This document shows, piece by piece, positions 18,654 through 25,748 of a stretch of 64,000 bases of DNA; position 1 is the first letter of the stretch, and every line of letters starts with the position of its first letter. This stretch comes from Sphaerotilus mobilis (lineage in GTDB: Bacteria; Pseudomonadota; Gammaproteobacteria; Burkholderiales; Burkholderiaceae_C): the NCBI RefSeq assembly GCF_004216565.1, contig NZ_SGWV01000008.1, forward strand, positions 372,001 to 436,000. The letters are read 5' to 3'. The notes under the pieces were generated by a model that searched no databases, had not been told where the DNA came from, and worked only from the letters and a program-made list of their open reading frames with translations. The translations under genes and the position numbers were made by a program.

Positions 18654-19643
18654 TCAGGCTGCGGCTCGCAACGCACGTTTTTGCCGCAGCCGGGCTTCGA
18701 GCGTGGCGAGCAGCACATGCACCTCGTCGAAGAAGACCTCGCGCTGGCCGGCGATCCACTGGCGGTAGGGCTCGAAGCGCGGGCTCAGGCTGTCGTAGTC
18801 GCGCAGGGCGGTCTCGATGCGGCGCAGCACCAGCGGCACGGCCATGGCCTGACGCTCGTCGAACTTGAAGCCGGGCGGCAGGGGCAGGTCCTCGTCGAAG
18901 GCGGCGCTGCCCTGGGTGCCGGTGATGACCACGCAGCCGCACAGCGCGGCCTCACGCGGGATCCGGTCACGCCCCGGGTGGGCGCCAAAATCGATGTAGA
19001 CCTTGCTGCGGCCGAGCAGACCGGCCACCTCGACAGGGGTCATGTTCTGGATCGGCACCCAGCGCACATGGGCCGGCGCGGCGGCCATCAGCGCGCGGGT
19101 GAATTCCAGTCCCTTCTTGGGGTTGAAGGCCACGATGTCCTCCTTGACCGAGCCGCGCACCGCGTTCGCGCGGTCGACCAGCTCGTCGCGGATGTAGTCG
19201 GTCAGCATGAGGGCATCCAGCCCCTGGTCGGCCAGCCAGCGGCGGGCGTATTCGGACTGCGCCACATGCACGACCTGCTGGGTCGGGTCGAGCACGAAGT
19301 CGAAGGGGCTGGCCGCGCCCGGGACCGGCCGGGCCTGTTCGGCGAAGTTGCGGTAGTGGTCGACGCTCAGCCAGCTCAGCACGCGGGTGGCGTGCTGCAG
19401 CCCGAGCAAGGCCGGCGCGGTGGTCTCGGCGGCGATGACGACGCTGTCGGGCGTGTCGGCCACGCGCAGCGCGGTGCGCGGCGCATACATGCGAAAGACC
19501 GGCGGGGTCGGGTCCGGATGACCTTCGGGCGCATAGACCATCGCCATGTCGTAGCCCAGACGCTGGCCGGCATCGACCAGTTGGTGCAGCGCCTCGGGAC
19601 CGCCGGTCACCGTGGTGGCCGGGCAAAGCACGTGGACCTTCAT
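18654..19643 (-). CDS. glycosyltransferase-like protein of the Galf cluster
   Basis: 329 residues beginning MKVHVLCPATTVTGGPEALH, the glycine-rich N terminus of GT-B glycosyltransferases. The donor-domain pattern follows with VYIDFGAHPGRDRIPREAAL and CGCVVITGTQGSAAF. This arrangement (a GRDRxPREAA motif followed by a conserved CVVxTG stretch) is seen in glycosyltransferases of surface polysaccharide loci. It overlaps the glf stop by four bases (ATGA at 19640-19643), so it is coupled to UDP-galactofuranose supply and may be the enzyme that uses it, although that is inference. Confidence 0.68.
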   Translation of the reverse strand: MKVHVLCPATTVTGGPEALHQLVDAGQRLGYDMAMVYAPEGHPDPTPPVFRMYAPRTALRVADTPDSVVIAAETTAPALLGLQHATRVLSWLSVDHYRNFAEQARPVPGAASPFDFVLDPTQQVVHVAQSEYARRWLADQGLDALMLTDYIRDELVDRANAVRGSVKEDIVAFNPKKGLEFTRALMAAAPAHVRWVPIQNMTPVEVAGLLGRSKVYIDFGAHPGRDRIPREAALCGCVVITGTQGSAAFDEDLPLPPGFKFDERQAMAVPLVLRRIETALRDYDSLSPRFEPYRQWIAGQREVFFDEVHVLLATLEARLRQKRALRAAA

Positions 19644-20803
19644 GCGACGGTTTCCTCTTGGCGGACCGGCGTGGCGGAAAGCGGCGCGGCCAGCTCGGCC
19701 AGCAGTTCCTCGCAGGCGTGCAGCGCGGCGGCCACGACCTGGTCCATGTTGTAGTAGCGGTACTGGGCCAGCCGGCCCACGAACAGCACGCCCTTGCCGC
19801 CAGCGGCCTCGGCCTCGGCCATGGCCTGGTACTGCTTGAACAGCGCCTCGTTTTCGGCCGCCGGGATCGGGTAGTAGGGCTCGCCCTCGTCGGTTGGGAA
19901 CTCGCGCACCAGCGACGTGCCGGTGTGGTCCTGGCCGGTCAGGTGACGGAACTCGGTCTCACGCGTGTAGCCGTGTTCGTTGGGGTGATTGACCGTGCCC
20001 ACCGGCAGCAGCAGCGCGTCGACATCGGCGACATGGCGATGCTCGAAGCGCAGCGAGCGGTAGGGCAGCTTGCCCAGCACGCAGCCGAAGTACTCATCGA
20101 TCGGGCCGGAATAGACCAGCCGGTCCCAGCCCTGGGCGACATCGTCCTGGCGCAGGTCGCGCCAGTCGGTGCGCAGGCTGATGCGGATGCGCGGGTGGTC
20201 CAGCAGCCGCTCGAACAGCGCGGTGTAGCCCTGAGCCGGCATGCCCTGGTGGCGGTCGGTGAAGTAGCGGTCGTCGTCGTTGGTGCGGGTCGGGATGCGG
20301 GCGGCCACGCCGGCCGACAGCTCGCTCAGGTCGCGGCCCCACTGCTTGCGGGTGTAGCCGCGGAAGAACTTGTCGCACAGCTCGCGGCCGACCGAGTTGA
20401 GCACCACGTCCTCGCTGGTGCGCAGGCTCTCGCGAGGCTCGCGCACACGTTCGAGGAAGGCGGCGACACCGGCCTCGTCAAGGTCCAGCCCGTATAGCGT
20501 GTTGATGGTCGTGCGGTTGATCGGGATCGGCACCTGTTGGCCGTCGACCGAGGCCAGCACGCGGTGTTCGTAGGCGCGCCAGTCGGTGTAGCGCGACAGG
20601 TAGTCGAACACCTTGTCGCTGTTGGTGTGGAAGATGTGCGGGCCATAGCGGTGCACCAGCACGCCGTGCTCGTCGAGGTGGTCGTAGGCATTGCCGGCGA
20701 TGTGCTCGCGGCGGTCGACGACGTGCACGTCATGGCCGGCTTCGGCCAGCTGGCGGGCGCAGGTGGCCCCGGCAAATCCGGCTCCGACGACGAGAAAACG
20801 CAT
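19640..20803 (-). CDS. glf: UDP-galactopyranose mutase
   Basis: FAD enzyme that interconverts UDP-galactopyranose and UDP-galactofuranose, the donor for Galf-containing surface glycans. The 387-residue protein has the dinucleotide motif VVGAGFAGATCARQLAEAG at the N terminus, REHIAGNAYD, VHRYGPHIFHT, the region FRGYTRKQWGRDLSEL, and the active-site arginine-rich loop with GYTRETEFRHLTG near the C-terminal third. The ATG at 20803 has GGAG eight bases upstream and gives the normal N terminus; the frame continuing to 21478 is not used. It heads the minus-strand glycan and type I secretion series. Confidence 0.96.
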   Translation of the reverse strand: MRFLVVGAGFAGATCARQLAEAGHDVHVVDRREHIAGNAYDHLDEHGVLVHRYGPHIFHTNSDKVFDYLSRYTDWRAYEHRVLASVDGQQVPIPINRTTINTLYGLDLDEAGVAAFLERVREPRESLRTSEDVVLNSVGRELCDKFFRGYTRKQWGRDLSELSAGVAARIPTRTNDDDRYFTDRHQGMPAQGYTALFERLLDHPRIRISLRTDWRDLRQDDVAQGWDRLVYSGPIDEYFGCVLGKLPYRSLRFEHRHVADVDALLLPVGTVNHPNEHGYTRETEFRHLTGQDHTGTSLVREFPTDEGEPYYPIPAAENEALFKQYQAMAEAEAAGGKGVLFVGRLAQYRYYNMDQVVAAALHACEELLAELAAPLSATPVRQEETVA

Positions 20804-21031
20804 GCTGAGGCTCCAGGCTGGGACTGAGGGGGACGTGATCCGCAGCGGCCACAAGGGCGAGGCGGGTTTCACTTTTCTCAGCTGGAACTCTAGGCAGGCG
20901 GCGCCGCCGCGAAGGCCGGATATCGGCCCGGTCTGGCCGCCAATTCGGCGCTGAGGCGGCGAACTGAAGACCGGGCGCTCGATCGGGCGTGTCGATCCGT
21001 TCACGCGCGCTGCGTTTTTTGGCCGATGCGA

Positions 21032-21045
21032 TTGATCACCGTCAA
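21032..21045. promoter_or_regulatory. FNR/CRP-type binding box
   Basis: TTGAT, CACC, GTCAA is a one-mismatch match to the FNR/DNR half-site pattern TTGAT-N4-ATCAA. It stands about 44 bp before the GTG start of the DUF2946-like gene, two genes before the Csp1-like copper protein, and a Crp/Fnr-family regulator is encoded between them. It could be bound by that regulator or a global FNR. The rest of the 285-bp gap to glf shows no other clear signal. Confidence 0.45.
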
Positions 21046-21088
21046 TCGGGCAAACCGAAGCCGGGGTCGCCACGCCTAGACTCACGCC

Positions 21089-21583
21089 GTGTCCCTCGCC
21101 ACTCCCCGCCCTCGCGCACACCCTGTCTTCCGCCAGATGGGCGGCCGGGTCACGCGGGCGATGCTGCTGGTCTGGCTGACCTGCCTGGCGCTGCTGTGGG
21201 GTGGCGCGATGGCCGGCTGGGGACAACTCGCGCTGGCGTCGCGCAGCGGGTCCGCGGACCTGCCGGCCGACTGGTGCGTCACGCCGGCGGACACGCTCAA
21301 GGGCGGTCGGCTGGCTGGCGGTGGCAGCGGCGGTGTGACCGCCACGTCCGACCCGTCCGACGCCTCCGACACGTCCACCCAGGACAGCAAGACCCTGCTG
21401 CACGCCAAGGTCCATTGCGACCTGTGCGTGGTAGCGGCCGACCTTCCCCGCCCGCCCGCCCTGCGCGTGCCGGCCCACCTGCCCGCCGAATCGGCCACCT
21501 GGCGAGGCGCGTCCGACGCGCCCCTGCTCGGTCGGCTGTCATGGCAGCAGCCCCAGTCCCGCGGACCTCCGGCACAGCCCTGA
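21089..21583 (+). CDS. DUF2946-like small membrane protein
   Basis: 164 residues from a GTG start; an ATG 16 codons later (MGGRVTRAMLLVWLTCLALL) is a credible alternative. One hydrophobic segment (AMLLVWLTCLALLWGGAMAG) is followed by a Gly/Ser/Thr-Asp spacer and the motif VHCDLCVVAA, the conserved CxxC of the DUF2946 family. These proteins often sit next to copper or TonB-receptor genes, but their function is unknown. It precedes a Crp/Fnr-like regulator and a Csp1-like copper store, and an FNR-type box lies upstream. Composition is biased toward simple repeats of Asp/Ser/Thr near residue 90. Confidence 0.5.
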   Translation: MSLATPRPRAHPVFRQMGGRVTRAMLLVWLTCLALLWGGAMAGWGQLALASRSGSADLPADWCVTPADTLKGGRLAGGGSGGVTATSDPSDASDTSTQDSKTLLHAKVHCDLCVVAADLPRPPALRVPAHLPAESATWRGASDAPLLGRLSWQQPQSRGPPAQP

Positions 21584-21675
21584 TCGACGTCGCCCTGCGG
21601 CGACAAGTCCTCAGCGCGGCGTGCGCGGCCAGCCCTGGCCGGCCACGCCAGAACCCTGTCTTTCGGAGTCCCGAC

Positions 21676-22419
21676 ATGAACCCATTGCATGTCTCGTCCC
21701 GGCCCTTGCACGGCCTTGCGAGCGCATCCCTCCACGGCCAGCACGGCCAATACAGCCAATACGGCCAAGCCAACACCCGATCGGGCGGCTACGCCAGCCC
21801 GGCGCCGGAGCGCTTGCCGGCGCGCGTGTTCCTGCGCGCTGGTGAAGACGTCGACGGCTTGCGGTCCCTGACGCTGCCCCATGTGCTGCTGTCGGGTCAC
21901 GCGATCAGCCGTCGCCCGATCGACGAGCCCGAAGACCTGCAACTGCTGCAACCCGGTGACCTGGTCGGGCTGGAATCCTTCCAGATGCGCGTGGGCGAAC
22001 GCCGCATCCAGGCCCTGACCGACTGCGAGCTGGCGCCCTTGCGCCGCATGAGCGATGCCGAATGGCGCGAGCTGCTGCTGCACGCGCTGCTGCGCCGCGA
22101 CACCCAGGCCGGCCTCGCCCATCTGCGTGTGGGCTCGGTCGGCGAGCGGGTGCGCCGGCTGCTGCTCTTGCTGACCGGCTGCAGCGGCCCCGGATCGCGG
22201 CTGACGGACGAGGAGCCCGTCGCGCTCGAATTGCCGTCGCTGGCGACGATCGCCGCCATCACTGCGTCGACCAACGAGACGGTCTGCCGCGTGGTGTCGC
22301 ACTTCCGCCGCACCGGCCTGCTCGAAGACGTCGGCAACCGCAAGGTCCGCCTGATGCCTGGGCTGCTGCTGTCGGCCGGCGAACTGCCGGGCGGCGTCAC
22401 CCGCAGCCGGACCCGCTGA
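21676..22419 (+). CDS. Crp/Fnr-family transcriptional regulator
   Basis: 247 residues from the ATG at 21676, with GGAG eight bases upstream. A low-complexity His/Gln/Tyr stretch (HGQHGQYSQYGQAN) occupies the first 40 residues. A degenerate cyclic-nucleotide-like beta domain follows (LLQPGDLVGLESFQM), then a C-terminal winged helix of the HTH_Crp type (LPSLATIAAITASTNETVCR, VVSHFRRTGLLED). There is no N-terminal cysteine cluster, so it is not an oxygen-sensing FNR of the [4Fe-4S] type; the ligand is unknown. It lies between the DUF2946-like and Csp1-like genes, and might control them through the TTGAT-N4-GTCAA box. Confidence 0.82.
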   Translation: MNPLHVSSRPLHGLASASLHGQHGQYSQYGQANTRSGGYASPAPERLPARVFLRAGEDVDGLRSLTLPHVLLSGHAISRRPIDEPEDLQLLQPGDLVGLESFQMRVGERRIQALTDCELAPLRRMSDAEWRELLLHALLRRDTQAGLAHLRVGSVGERVRRLLLLLTGCSGPGSRLTDEEPVALELPSLATIAAITASTNETVCRVVSHFRRTGLLEDVGNRKVRLMPGLLLSAGELPGGVTRSRTR

Positions 22420-22549
22420 TCGGCCTTGGCGTTGCGGACGGTTGCACGTTCCTCGTGATGGCCCTCAGGCAAAACCAAAGCAAGCCCAGCGAAAATGAAA
22501 GAACGCCGACGACCGATTCGGCGCTCAACCATTTGCTCGGAGGACCACC

Positions 22550-23005
22550 ATGGACCGTCGCACCCTCATCCAGACCGCAGGCACCACCGCCCTCGCCGCT
22601 TTCGCCACGGCGGCTGCCGCTCAGGCGGCTGATCCGCATGCCCACCACCACGGCGGCCATGCCGGCCATGGGGCACCCAATGCGGCACTGATCGCGGCGG
22701 CCAGCGCCTGTGTCAGCACGGGTCAGGCCTGCCTGGCCCATTGCCTGGTGTTGCTGGGCAATGGCGACAAGGAAATGGCGGGCTGCGCGCAATCGGTCAA
22801 CCAGCTGCTGGCGGTCTGCGACGCGCTGCACAAGGTGGCGGCCCAGCAAGGCCCCATCCTCAAGGACCTGGCCCGCGTGGCGGCCAAGACCTGCGAGGCC
22901 TGCGAGAAGGAGTGCCGCAAGCACGCCAGCAAGCACGCCGAATGCAAGGCCTGCGCCGACAGCTGCGTCGACTGCGCCAAGCAGTGCAAGGCCATTGCGG
23001 CCTGA
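22550..23005 (+). CDS. csp1: Tat-exported four-helix-bundle copper storage protein (Csp1-like)
   Basis: 151 residues. The N terminus MDRRTLIQTAGTTALAAF is a twin-arginine signal, followed by a His-rich stretch (HAHHHGGHAGHG). The mature region has 13 cysteines in CxxxC-type spacing along predicted helices (ACVSTGQACLAHC, TCEACEKECRK, ACADSCVDCAKQC), the number found in Csp1, where they line the core of a four-helix bundle and bind many Cu(I) ions. It would store or detoxify copper in the periplasm. A GGAGG site precedes the ATG. It is the second copper-handling system in this window after the bufferin operon. Confidence 0.92.
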   Translation: MDRRTLIQTAGTTALAAFATAAAAQAADPHAHHHGGHAGHGAPNAALIAAASACVSTGQACLAHCLVLLGNGDKEMAGCAQSVNQLLAVCDALHKVAAQQGPILKDLARVAAKTCEACEKECRKHASKHAECKACADSCVDCAKQCKAIAA

Positions 23006-23014
23006 GCGCGGACC

Positions 23015-24964
23015 TCAGCGCCGCAGGGCGCCCGACATCGCGTCACGCACCCCGCCCAGCTGGCTCTCGCGCCAGAGGGCGATCCAGATGGCTTCGAGGT
23101 TGCGGGTGTAGCCGTCGATGTCCAGCAGCGCGCTGCCCGGCCGGGCCTCGGCCAGCTTGCGCTTGCAGGCGGCCAGTTCGGCCGGCTGCTGGCCCAGCCG
23201 GATCGCCAGCGCCTCGTAGTCGGCCACGCTGTGCGTGACCAGCTCGGGCAGACCGGCGGCGTGCAACAGGCTGCCCGCCACGCGTGAGGGGAAGGACTGG
23301 CCGCTGTAGGTCAGCACCGGCAGACCCGCCAGCAGGGCGTCCGACGCGGTGGTGTGGGCGTTGTAGGGATGCGTGTCCAGGAACAGATCGGCCTGGCGGT
23401 AGCGCGCGAGGTGGTCTTCCACCCTGGGCACCCGCTGGGCGAACACCAGCCGATCCGGTGCGATGCCGGCGGCCTGGGCGGCCGCGCGCAGGTTGTGCTG
23501 CGACGCGGCACTGCGCGACATCAGCCACAGCACGCTGCCGGGGGTGGCCGCGAGGACGCGCATCCAGGTGGCGAACATCGGCGGCGAGATCTTGTAGTCG
23601 TGGTTGAAGGAACAGAACACCACGCCAGTCTCGGGCAGGCCGCATTCGGCGCGTGTCGGTGTGCGCTCAGCGATCTCCAGGCCGGCGGCGGCCGGCAGGT
23701 AGTTGTCGGGCAGGTAGACCACCCGCTCGTCGCAATGCGTCTGGTGCTCGGGCGGGATGACGTGGCGGTCGGCCACGATCACGTCGATGTGCGGGTTGCC
23801 CAGCGTGCCTGGATAGCCCAGGAAGTTCACATGCACCGGCGCGGGCCGCTCCGAGAAGATCTCGTTGCGGGAGTCGGCCGTGTAGCCGGCCAGGTCGATG
23901 GCGATGTCGACCTCCAGCGCCCGCATCAACCGGGCGATCTGCGGCGCACTGAAGGGGCGGGCGTCGATGAAGCGGTCGAAGCTGCCCTGCATGCGCGCGC
24001 GCAGCCGGCTGCCGTCATCGGTGCCCAGTGAGATGGCGATGGTCTCGAAACGGCGCCGGTCGTGGCGCTCGAACACGCCGGCCATCAGGTGGCCAACCGG
24101 GTGCTCGCGCAGGTCCGGCGAGACATAGGCGATGCGGATGCGGTCGTGGCGGTAGCGCTCGCCGCGCCAGAGCGGTTCACGCGTCGGATAACGCTGGCGC
24201 GAGAACAGTTGGGCCGCGCGCTGGTGGTCGGCCGCGTCGTCGGTGATCGCCATCAGCGCGAGCGACTTGCAGGTGCGCTTGCCCTGGCGCAGGCCCTCGA
24301 CGATCTGGCTGCGCAGCGCGTCAAAGCCGGTCCAGTCGCAGCGGTGCAGGCGTTCGTAGAGCAGCATGCCCGGGCCGTAGTCGTAGTCCGGGTTGAGCGT
24401 CAGCAGCCGCTCGAACATCGCGGTGGCTTCCTCGCTGCGCTTGAAGTCGGTCAGCAGCACGGCGCAGTTGGCCAGCGCGGTCTCGTGCTCGGGCTTGATC
24501 GCCAGCACGCGCTGGAAACGATCGAGCGCCTCGGCGTGGCGCAGCATCTCGCGCAGCAGCACGCCGGAATTGATGAGCACCTCGGTGTAGTCGGCCTGCA
24601 GCGCCAGCGCCCGGTCATAGCTGGCCAGCGCCGCATCGCGTTCACCGGCGCCCTGCAAGGCGGTGGCATGGGCAAACCACAGCGGCGCATAGCCCGGCAC
24701 GAGTTGCACCCCCCGGTCCAGCAGCGCGCGCGCGGCGGGCATGTCCGGTTGCTTGAGCAGGATCACCGCCAGCGAATACAGCCCGGCCGGATCGGCCGGA
24801 TGGTCGAGCAGATAGGCCTGCAGCAGCGCCTTGGCCTCATCCATCCGCCCGGCGTTCTGCAGCGTGATGCCCTGGATCAGCCGTTCGCGCGGGTCCACGC
24901 CAGCGCCGGCAACGGCTTGGGCTTCAGCCTGGGGACGTTCTTCGAGGGTGTCGGTGGCGGCCAT
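23015..24964 (-). CDS. TPR-containing GT41 (SPINDLY/O-GlcNAc transferase-like) glycosyltransferase
   Basis: 649 residues. Residues about 20-230 are tetratricopeptide repeats (NAGRMDEAKALLQAYLLDHP, YDRALALQADYTEVLINSG). From about 260 the GT41 catalytic half begins with RIRIAYVSPDLREHPVGHLM, then VDIAIDLAGYTADSR, PVHVNFLGYPGTLG, and the nucleotide-sugar-binding segment HTTASDALLAGLPVLTYSG near 534-552. All the usual motifs are intact, so it is probably active in the cytoplasm on proteins, acting on Ser or Thr. It lies just downstream of the Ser/Thr-rich giant protein gene, which makes that protein a candidate acceptor. Donor sugar is not evident. Confidence 0.92.
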   Translation of the reverse strand: MAATDTLEERPQAEAQAVAGAGVDPRERLIQGITLQNAGRMDEAKALLQAYLLDHPADPAGLYSLAVILLKQPDMPAARALLDRGVQLVPGYAPLWFAHATALQGAGERDAALASYDRALALQADYTEVLINSGVLLREMLRHAEALDRFQRVLAIKPEHETALANCAVLLTDFKRSEEATAMFERLLTLNPDYDYGPGMLLYERLHRCDWTGFDALRSQIVEGLRQGKRTCKSLALMAITDDAADHQRAAQLFSRQRYPTREPLWRGERYRHDRIRIAYVSPDLREHPVGHLMAGVFERHDRRRFETIAISLGTDDGSRLRARMQGSFDRFIDARPFSAPQIARLMRALEVDIAIDLAGYTADSRNEIFSERPAPVHVNFLGYPGTLGNPHIDVIVADRHVIPPEHQTHCDERVVYLPDNYLPAAAGLEIAERTPTRAECGLPETGVVFCSFNHDYKISPPMFATWMRVLAATPGSVLWLMSRSAASQHNLRAAAQAAGIAPDRLVFAQRVPRVEDHLARYRQADLFLDTHPYNAHTTASDALLAGLPVLTYSGQSFPSRVAGSLLHAAGLPELVTHSVADYEALAIRLGQQPAELAACKRKLAEARPGSALLDIDGYTRNLEAIWIALWRESQLGGVRDAMSGALRR

Positions 24965-25080
24965 GCGCGAGGTCTTTCCAGCGCACGACAGGTGCGCCTG
25001 ATCGACACCGATGTTGTCCCGATGCCGTCACCCCGAAGCACGAAAAACGGCCGGGCCGGCGGCGCAGTTCCGGGCTTGCG

Positions 25081-25407
25081 TCAACCTTCCGACAACTTCA
25101 GGCTGACCCACCGTTTCAGGCTGACGCCCTGCTCCACCGCCTGGATCACCAGCCGCCGATGCTGTTCCGGCGGAATCCGGACCCGGAACTCCCCGCTGAA
25201 CTGCCGTTCCGCGTAGGGCTGCGGCACGGCCTCGCCGCGCTCGCCCATCTCCGCCACGACGTCGGCCACCACCCGCCGGATGCCGGCCAGCGCCGCCTCC
25301 GGACTGGCATCCAGCCACGACAACGAGGGGAACTCCGCGCACAGACCAACATGCTCCTGATCGTCGGTGGACCAGGTCAGGCGATAGGTGTAGCGGTCAG
25401 TGTTCAT
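25081..25407 (-). CDS. HicB-like protein with ribbon-helix-helix tail
   Basis: 108 residues. The N-terminal half (YTYRLTWSTDDQEHVGLCAE, FPSLSWLDASPEAALAGIRR) is the HicB degraded-RNase-H-like fold. The end (FRVRIPPEQHRRLVIQAVEQ) is a short ribbon-helix-helix DNA-binding segment, as in HicB antitoxins. No HicA toxin gene is adjacent. A 24-residue ORF overlaps its start by 11 bp, but it does not look like HicA. It is therefore an orphan or a solo regulator. The ATG at 25407 is the first one that gives the family start; the frame upstream is not supported. Confidence 0.72.
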   Translation of the reverse strand: MNTDRYTYRLTWSTDDQEHVGLCAEFPSLSWLDASPEAALAGIRRVVADVVAEMGERGEAVPQPYAERQFSGEFRVRIPPEQHRRLVIQAVEQGVSLKRWVSLKLSEG

Positions 25408-25471
25408 GTCGGTCGTCGTTGAGCTTGTCGATGGCCTGCAGGACCTGCCGGACCTGATAGACCTTGGCCAT
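25397..25471 (-). CDS. tiny ORF overlapping the HicB-like gene
   Basis: 24-codon frame MAKVYQVRQVLQAIDKLNDD plus four residues, ending 11 bp inside the HicB-like start. Its size and overlap resemble a leader or a relic of the toxin partner, but I recognise no HicA motif in it, and it could be chance. Confidence 0.2.
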   Translation of the reverse strand: MAKVYQVRQVLQAIDKLNDDRHEH

Positions 25472-25618
25472 GAGGCGGGTGCGCCAGACAGAACCTTCGC
25501 ACCCGCGCAACGGGCGCGCCATCCCTCCAGAGAACGAACCGGCACGGCCTCGCCACACCACAACAGCGGACCTGGGTCGACGCTGGCGGACGTGTCGCTT
25601 GCCGGTCCGCACAAAGAA

Positions 25619-25667
25619 GAACGCCGCGTCGGCCCTGGCAGGTGCCAGGGGCCGGAACGCGGCGTTC
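25619..25667 (-). terminator. intrinsic terminator of the giant octad-repeat gene
   Basis: Long hairpin with nearly complementary arms (GAACGCCGCG on the left and CGCGGCGTTC on the right, plus an inner GGCCCTGGCA / TGCCAGGGGCC pairing). It begins about 80 bp after the giant gene's stop in the direction of transcription, and read on the minus strand it is followed by TTCTTTG. The rest of 25472-25748 shows nothing else I can support. Confidence 0.7.
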
Positions 25668-25748
25668 GGGGCCGGGCCGGGGGCCGTTCGGTGACGGCGT
25701 GTCCGGCGGGCGGCGGGGTTCCCTTCGATCAGGATCGGGGCAGGTGCA

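Noticed and set aside
20989-21675. Extension of the Crp/Fnr-like protein upstream
   Set aside because: The frame is open but translates to Arg/Pro-rich sequence that overlaps the DUF2946-like gene; the ATG at 21676 has a good ribosome site.
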